Assembly: GCA_020851565.1 (NCBI GenBank)
Contig: JADZCN010000006.1
Coordinates: 28,830 to 92,829 of the forward strand
Reading direction: 5' to 3'
Length of the DNA stretch: 64,000 bases
Source: Acidobacteriota bacterium
Lineage (GTDB): Bacteria > Acidobacteriota > Vicinamibacteria > Vicinamibacterales > UBA2999
Every line of letters begins with the position of its first letter. Position 1 is the first letter of the stretch. This document shows positions 60,583 to 64,000 of the stretch, one piece after another. The notes below the pieces were generated by a model. That model ran no database searches. It worked only from the letters and a program-made list of their open reading frames with translations, and was not told where the DNA came from. The translations under genes and the position numbers were made by a program.

Positions 60583-62077
60583 CACCGACCCGAAGCCTCT
60601 CGATTTCCCGCCGCAGCTCATTCAGTTCGTTCCGCAGGACGCCAATCTCCTCGCGCTGCGCCGCATTCTCCTCCGCCTGCGCGCGCGACCGCGCCTCGAG
60701 CGCGCGGATCGCCGCCAGCGCGACACCGTCCGCGTCCACGCTGCCGATGTAGCGCGGGTCCTCGCCCAGCCCGAACGCGGCGTGGAAATCCTGCGCCGTC
60801 GGCCCGACGTGCCGGATGGACGCGTCCTGCGCCTTGTAGCTCCACTCCATGACCGGCATCCGCGCGACCTTCGCCAGCACGTCCTCGCCCGACAGCTCGC
60901 GGAAGAACTGCTTCGCGTTCACGTCGGAGAGCTGCAGCCACTGGCTCGATCCGCCGACCATCTGCACGCCGGCGGTCTCGCTGGCGTTGGTCGCGAACCG
61001 CACGCCGCCAGACGCGCGCACCTTGAACTGCCCCGCGATGTCGGCCAGGATGCGCGACGACGTGCTGACGTCGCCGAAGGCAAAGGATCCGGGGGCATTC
61101 GCCGCAACCTCCGCGTTTCCGTACGCGAAGCTGCTCGTGGCACGCGCGATGGCGTTGGCCCCACCAGCGAATGCATACGCACCGGACGCCAGGGTGTTCG
61201 AGCCCATCGACAGCGCGTCGGGCCCGCTCGCCGTCGTCGAGTGCCCGAGCGCGATGCTGTTGGCGCCGCTGGCCGTGGTGAAGTCCCCGCCGGCCAGGCT
61301 GTTCGTGCCGGATGCGATGGTGTTGTAGCCATAGGCCACCGAGCGCTGGCCGCCCGCCACGGCTTCCTCGCCAAGCGCGAGGCTGCTCGATCCTGCGGCC
61401 ACGGTATTCAGGCCGAACGCCGTGCTGTACAGCCCCACGTTGGCATCGTCCCAGGCGGGGATCGTCAGGTGCCCGGCACGGAACGCGGCCTTCCGCGGGT
61501 GCCACATCATCCGCGTCCCAAGGCCGGATGCCGGAATGACACCGGTGTTCAGTGTGCCGCCCGCCACGAAGCCGCCATCGTCCTCCAGCCGGAAGACGGT
61601 CGGGATCACGGCCGATCCCGCGACTTCGGGGCGAGGGCTGCCCCCCGTGCCGGCGCCAGGCGTGTGGGTGAACGCGCCCGAATGGCCGGCGCCGTCGTTC
61701 CAGGTGCCGCTCAGCGTCGCGAGCGAGATGGTGGCGTTGACCGGCACCGGCACGCCTCCCGGCGACGAGACGATGTTGAGGCCGAGCCCGATCGAGCCGT
61801 TCGGATTGGGGAACGCGGTCCCAATCACCGAGGCCAGGTCTGCACCCGCGCCGCACTGGTCATCGGTGCCTTCGACCCGGTAGATCGACCCGTTCTGGGT
61901 GACCGACACGCTGACGATGTTGCAGTAGGGCTGGAGCTGCCAGCGGAAGGTGCCGAGCGGCTGCGCGGCGGCCCGGAGAGGCCAGGCAAGCACGACGGCC
62001 AGGAGGAGTGTCGCGCGGAGGTTCGAAGCGCGGGGGTTCGAAGCACGGAGGTTCGCAGCACGAAGGTGGCCAGACAT
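60572..62077 (-). CDS. YadA-head-like repeat protein with S74 peptidase (endosialidase chaperone) domain
   Basis: A 501-residue secreted protein. The 15-bp repeat array encodes the start (HLRAANLRASNPRASN) before the hydrophobic signal core LLLAVVLAWPLRAAAQ. Residues about 40-200 are a beta-rich N-terminal domain. Residues 215-330 are YadA-like head repeats (TVAAGSSSLALGEEAVAGG, TIASGTNSLAGGDFTTASG, NTLASGAYAFAGG). The C-terminal part is an intramolecular chaperone domain: SDVNAKQFF keeps the Ser-Lys pair at i, i+5 expected for autocleavage, followed by MEWSYKAQDASIRHVGPTAQDF and a final coiled coil (EENAAQREEIGVLRNELNELRREIERL). Probably a trimeric surface fibre that self-cleaves on folding. 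Confidence 0.85.
   Translation of the reverse strand: MSGHLRAANLRASNPRASNLRATLLLAVVLAWPLRAAAQPLGTFRWQLQPYCNIVSVSVTQNGSIYRVEGTDDQCGAGADLASVIGTAFPNPNGSIGLGLNIVSSPGGVPVPVNATISLATLSGTWNDGAGHSGAFTHTPGAGTGGSPRPEVAGSAVIPTVFRLEDDGGFVAGGTLNTGVIPASGLGTRMMWHPRKAAFRAGHLTIPAWDDANVGLYSTAFGLNTVAAGSSSLALGEEAVAGGQRSVAYGYNTIASGTNSLAGGDFTTASGANSIALGHSTTASGPDALSMGSNTLASGAYAFAGGANAIARATSSFAYGNAEVAANAPGSFAFGDVSTSSRILADIAGQFKVRASGGVRFATNASETAGVQMVGGSSQWLQLSDVNAKQFFRELSGEDVLAKVARMPVMEWSYKAQDASIRHVGPTAQDFHAAFGLGEDPRYIGSVDADGVALAAIRALEARSRAQAEENAAQREEIGVLRNELNELRREIERLRVGGRD
62013..62072 (-). repeat. 15-bp tandem repeat, about four copies, inside the YadA/S74 gene
   Basis: Units of the type (plus strand) GCGCGGAGGTTCGAA; on the coding strand they read as the CCGTGCTTCGAAC pattern of the array at 58406-58465 and are in the equivalent reading frame, giving N-x-R-A-S units at the protein's N-terminus. 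Confidence 0.8.
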
Positions 62078-62155
62078 GGAGGTTCTCCCATCGCCGGGGG
62101 GTCTGAATGGGGAATCGAAATCGGGCCGGGGATCCGGACAGCTTGTCGGGGGATT

Positions 62156-62186
62156 CCCGGAACACCCGGGGTGCGGGGTGTCCGGG
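62156..62186. terminator. Hairpin downstream of the small secreted protein gene
   Basis: CCCGGA plus CACCC (62156-62167, one bulged A) pairs with GGGTG plus TCCGGG (62175-62186 region) around a short G-rich loop. It lies 20-50 bases beyond the stop at 62207 on the minus strand and before the next minus-strand gene. No T-tract; the terminator role is inferred. Confidence 0.45.
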
Positions 62187-62206
62187 TTGGGCGGGCGCCG
62201 CTGGCG

Positions 62207-62575
62207 CTAGGACTTCGCCTCGCGCACCGTGATCTCCGTGGCGACGCGGTTCGCGCCGGATCCCGTGAACCGGACGGAGACCTGCGTCGGCGTGGTGCCG
62301 GCGAGCCCGGCGACGGTCTTCTGCGCGCCGTTCACTCGGGTGTTGTCGGTGTAGGCGAGCTGCGCTTCCTTGCCGTCGGCGGTCTTGACCACGATCATCC
62401 GGGCCATGGTGTCCACGCGCACGAGCTCGCCCTCGATGGTCGAGGCGGGCGATGTCTGCACGATGCGCAGCACGGGCGTCCTGGCCGCCTGGGCTTCCTG
62501 CGCGAAGGCGCCGGACGCCGTGGCCGCCACCATCGCGATGGCGCCCACCGCCACGCTGATTCTGGTCATCGTCAT
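62207..62575 (-). CDS. Small secreted protein of unknown function
   Basis: A 122-residue protein. The ATG at 62575 follows GAGGAGG at 8-base spacing and gives the signal peptide MTMTRISVAVGAIAMVAATASGAFAQ; an ATG six bases earlier is too close to the ribosome site. The mature part is a small beta-rich domain (TIEGELVRVDTMARMIVVKTADGKEAQLAYTDNT, TQVSVRFTGSGANRVATEITV), resembling the OB-like or DUF5666-type modules found in many small periplasmic proteins. Divergent from the M48-like gene. Role unknown. Confidence 0.8.
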   Translation of the reverse strand: MTMTRISVAVGAIAMVAATASGAFAQEAQAARTPVLRIVQTSPASTIEGELVRVDTMARMIVVKTADGKEAQLAYTDNTRVNGAQKTVAGLAGTTPTQVSVRFTGSGANRVATEITVREAKS

Positions 62576-62772
62576 GCTCATTACCTCCTCGCGGGCCAAT
62601 CGAGCGAATCCCATGCCAACGAGGTGACGGCGCGCCGTGCGGAATTCCGGGCGGAATCGCGGTCGCTGCAGGTGGATGGGCAACCGGGCGGTCGGATGGG
62701 CTGAAGGAACGACCGGGTAATTCGTACCGGTCTGCTGGTATTCTTGTCACAGGTTCCCGCGGACAACTCCTG

Positions 62773-63342
62773 ATGGCTCTACCTTCTCGTCGGCGATTGC
62801 CGTCCGCGGGCGGCGGCCGGCTCATCCGTGCGTGTCGCGGCATTGTCCTGGCGGCCGCATCGGCTGTCTTTCTCAACCCTGTGTCGGCCATGGCCGCGGA
62901 CGAACGAGCCGAGGAGGCCCGGCAGTTGCAGCTCGTCCTCGAGGGGGTCCGCGCGCGCCTGGGACTCGAGGGGACCGTGAAGGTGAGCGTGGTCGAGGCC
63001 GACCCGTATCACCTCTCGGTGAGGCCACCGGTCGAGGTGGGCGCGCCCTTCGTGGTGCAGGTCGAGCAGGCCATGCTGGTGCTGCTCACGACCGACGAGG
63101 TGGAAGCCGCCATCGCGCACGAGCTGGGCCATGTCTGGGTGTTCACCCACCACCCCTACCTGCAGACCGAGCGGCTGGCGAACGAGGTGGCCATGCGTGT
63201 GGTCAGCCGGGATGCCCTCGTGCGGGTATACGAGAAGGTCTGGAAGCACGGTGGGGTCAAGGGTGACCTGGAGCGGTTCCTCGGCGAGTCTGCCCCGCGA
63301 GAGGCCGAGCCGGGGCTCGCCCAGCCCCCCGAGCCGGACTGA
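62773..63342 (+). CDS. Small secreted M48-like zinc peptidase (HELGH)
   Basis: A 189-residue protein. A long basic N-terminus leads to a signal core (GIVLAAASAVFLNPVSAMA). The metal site HELGH is at residues 116-120 (EVEAAIAHELGHVWVF), with a following NEVAMRVVS helix whose glutamate is the candidate third ligand. Length is well below full M48 peptidases, so it is a minimal domain. Probably periplasmic. It stands alone between a divergent gene and the tRNA. Confidence 0.8.
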   Translation: MALPSRRRLPSAGGGRLIRACRGIVLAAASAVFLNPVSAMAADERAEEARQLQLVLEGVRARLGLEGTVKVSVVEADPYHLSVRPPVEVGAPFVVQVEQAMLVLLTTDEVEAAIAHELGHVWVFTHHPYLQTERLANEVAMRVVSRDALVRVYEKVWKHGGVKGDLERFLGESAPREAEPGLAQPPEPD

Positions 63343-63426
63343 GGGACGGCCGCCCGCTCGACTCTCCCCCTCTTCCCCCCGCCTCTCTGCCCCGTGACGC
63401 GCCGCGTGTCCTCGCCGCGCTCCGGG

Positions 63427-63455
63427 TTGCAGGCGGTCGGGCCGGCCACTATAAT
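63427..63455 (+). promoter_or_regulatory. Sigma-70 promoter of the tRNA-Gln gene
   Basis: TTGCAG (63427-63432), a 17-base spacer and a perfect TATAAT (63450-63455). The predicted start near 63462 lies about 13 bases before the mature tRNA. This is one of the few consensus-like promoters visible in this GC-rich window. Confidence 0.75.
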
Positions 63456-63474
63456 CAGTAGTTCCTGCTCCTAC

Positions 63475-63548
63475 TGGGAGGTCGTTCAACGGTAGGACAC
63501 CGCGCTCTGGACGCGGTTATCGGGGTTCGAATCCCTGCCTCCCAGCCA
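63475..63548 (+). tRNA. tRNA-Gln (anticodon CUG)
   Basis: A 74-base cloverleaf. The acceptor arm TGGGAGG pairs with CCTCCCA, followed by discriminator G and an encoded CCA. The anticodon stem CCGCG/CGCGG holds the loop CTCTGGA, giving CTG. The T arm contains GGTTCGAATCC. The D arm is short, as usual for tRNA-Gln. Confidence 0.95.
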
Positions 63549-63559
63549 ACTAACCCGTT

Positions 63560-64000
63560 CTAAAGCTTAGACTTCCGTTCACGGCTGTTCTGCGTCTCCA
63601 GAATGTCTCCACGCTCGGAGTCGACTGGACGCGTCTCCAGCAGTCGAACGGTCTCGACCAGGGCCGACGGACTCAAGTGCGAGTAGCGTTGAGTCATCGT
63701 CAGATCCTGATGGCCGACCAGCTCCTGCACCGAACGCATTGCCGCCCCCCGCATGACGAGGTGCGAGCAGAACGTGTGACGCAGGATGTGCACACCAGTC
63801 GGCACCTCCGCCTTCTCCGCGGCGTAACGAACACGAGACCAGGCACCCTGACGGCTGATCGGCTGCCCGTCGTCCTTGCACAGGACACGTGAGCTGCGAA
63901 GGTGGCGATGCTTGCGAAGAGCCGAGACCAGCCTCTCCGTCATCGCCACGAACCGGCCGCGCCCGTTCTTGGGCGTGGTCAGCTCTCCTCGCCAATCCGA
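63560..64000 (-). CDS. Tyrosine recombinase / phage-type integrase (N-terminus beyond window)
   Basis: The C-terminal 146 residues of a tyrosine recombinase; the frame is open to the right edge. Catalytic landmarks are visible: HILRHTFCSHLVMRG (HxxR), ELVGHQDLTMTQRYSHL with the nucleophile tyrosine, preceded by the VLCKDDGQPISRQGAW lead-in. The first catalytic arginine should lie just beyond the window. The gene points toward the tRNA-Gln 3' end and stops 12 bases from it, the classic arrangement of an element integrated into a tRNA gene. It is probably functional, as no frameshift is seen. Confidence 0.9.
   Translation of the reverse strand, partial: SDWRGELTTPKNGRGRFVAMTERLVSALRKHRHLRSSRVLCKDDGQPISRQGAWSRVRYAAEKAEVPTGVHILRHTFCSHLVMRGAAMRSVQELVGHQDLTMTQRYSHLSPSALVETVRLLETRPVDSERGDILETQNSRERKSKL

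Noticed and set aside
1..64000. CRISPR arrays, rRNA genes and insertion sequences
   Set aside because: No regularly spaced repeats with unique spacers, no rRNA-like stretch and no transposase frame were found; the tandem arrays present have no spacers.

Overview
The window is G+C-rich and densely packed, with no gene-free stretch longer than about 250 bases. An MacB/FtsX-type permease with the acidobacterial duplicated orphan permease (ADOP) layout sits next to a PadR regulator. There are also secreted TolB-propeller proteins and a large polysaccharide locus. This combination points to the phylum Acidobacteriota, probably a Vicinamibacteria-type soil bacterium. The phylum call is an inference from gene families; no rRNA is present to confirm it.

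Left flank (1-13141): a partial Ser/Thr kinase, the ADOP permease and PadR regulator with a palindromic operator candidate, and a small lipoprotein. A minus-strand group follows: sorbosone-dehydrogenase-like protein, P-type ATPase and metallo-beta-lactamase-fold hydrolase. Then come a DinB-like protein and a large lipoprotein with a propeller, a CxxCH motif, a discoidin domain and FN3-like domains.

Polysaccharide region (13246-52133): a minus-strand group (hddC, hddA, GT2, GT39) and a divergent plus-strand pair (gmhA, galE) supply heptose and galactose nucleotides. The centre is one uninterrupted run of 23 minus-strand genes (50669 down to 18976), most overlapping or within a few bases. It encodes a WbaP/WcaJ-like priming transferase and nine glycosyltransferases. 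Export and assembly genes are two Wza-like proteins, a Wzc-like BY-kinase, an O-antigen ligase/polymerase and a Wzm/Wzt ABC exporter. Modification genes are an acyltransferase, a sugar nucleotidyltransferase, a radical SAM protein, a secreted glycoside-hydrolase-like protein and three tandem asparagine-synthetase-like proteins without the N-terminal cysteine. Well-formed sigma-54 (-24/-12) promoter candidates lie ahead of both the 23-gene run (50809-50824) and gmhA-galE (17394-17409), correctly oriented. I infer that one RpoN-dependent programme controls synthesis of a heptose-containing, possibly amidated, surface polysaccharide. No Wzx flippase is visible.

Right flank (52111-64000): a three-part outer-membrane protein (gluzincin peptidase, TolB propeller, Omp85-like barrel); a coupled plus-strand operon of gltX, a group II PLP decarboxylase and a GMC oxidoreductase; a repeat-rich stretch with two 15-bp in-frame minisatellites, a 7-bp G-rich tandem repeat and two copies of a 20-bp palindrome; a YadA-head/S74 protein; small secreted proteins; and a tRNA-Gln gene with a tyrosine recombinase pointing at its 3' end. 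The last two probably mark the left edge of an integrated element that continues past the window.
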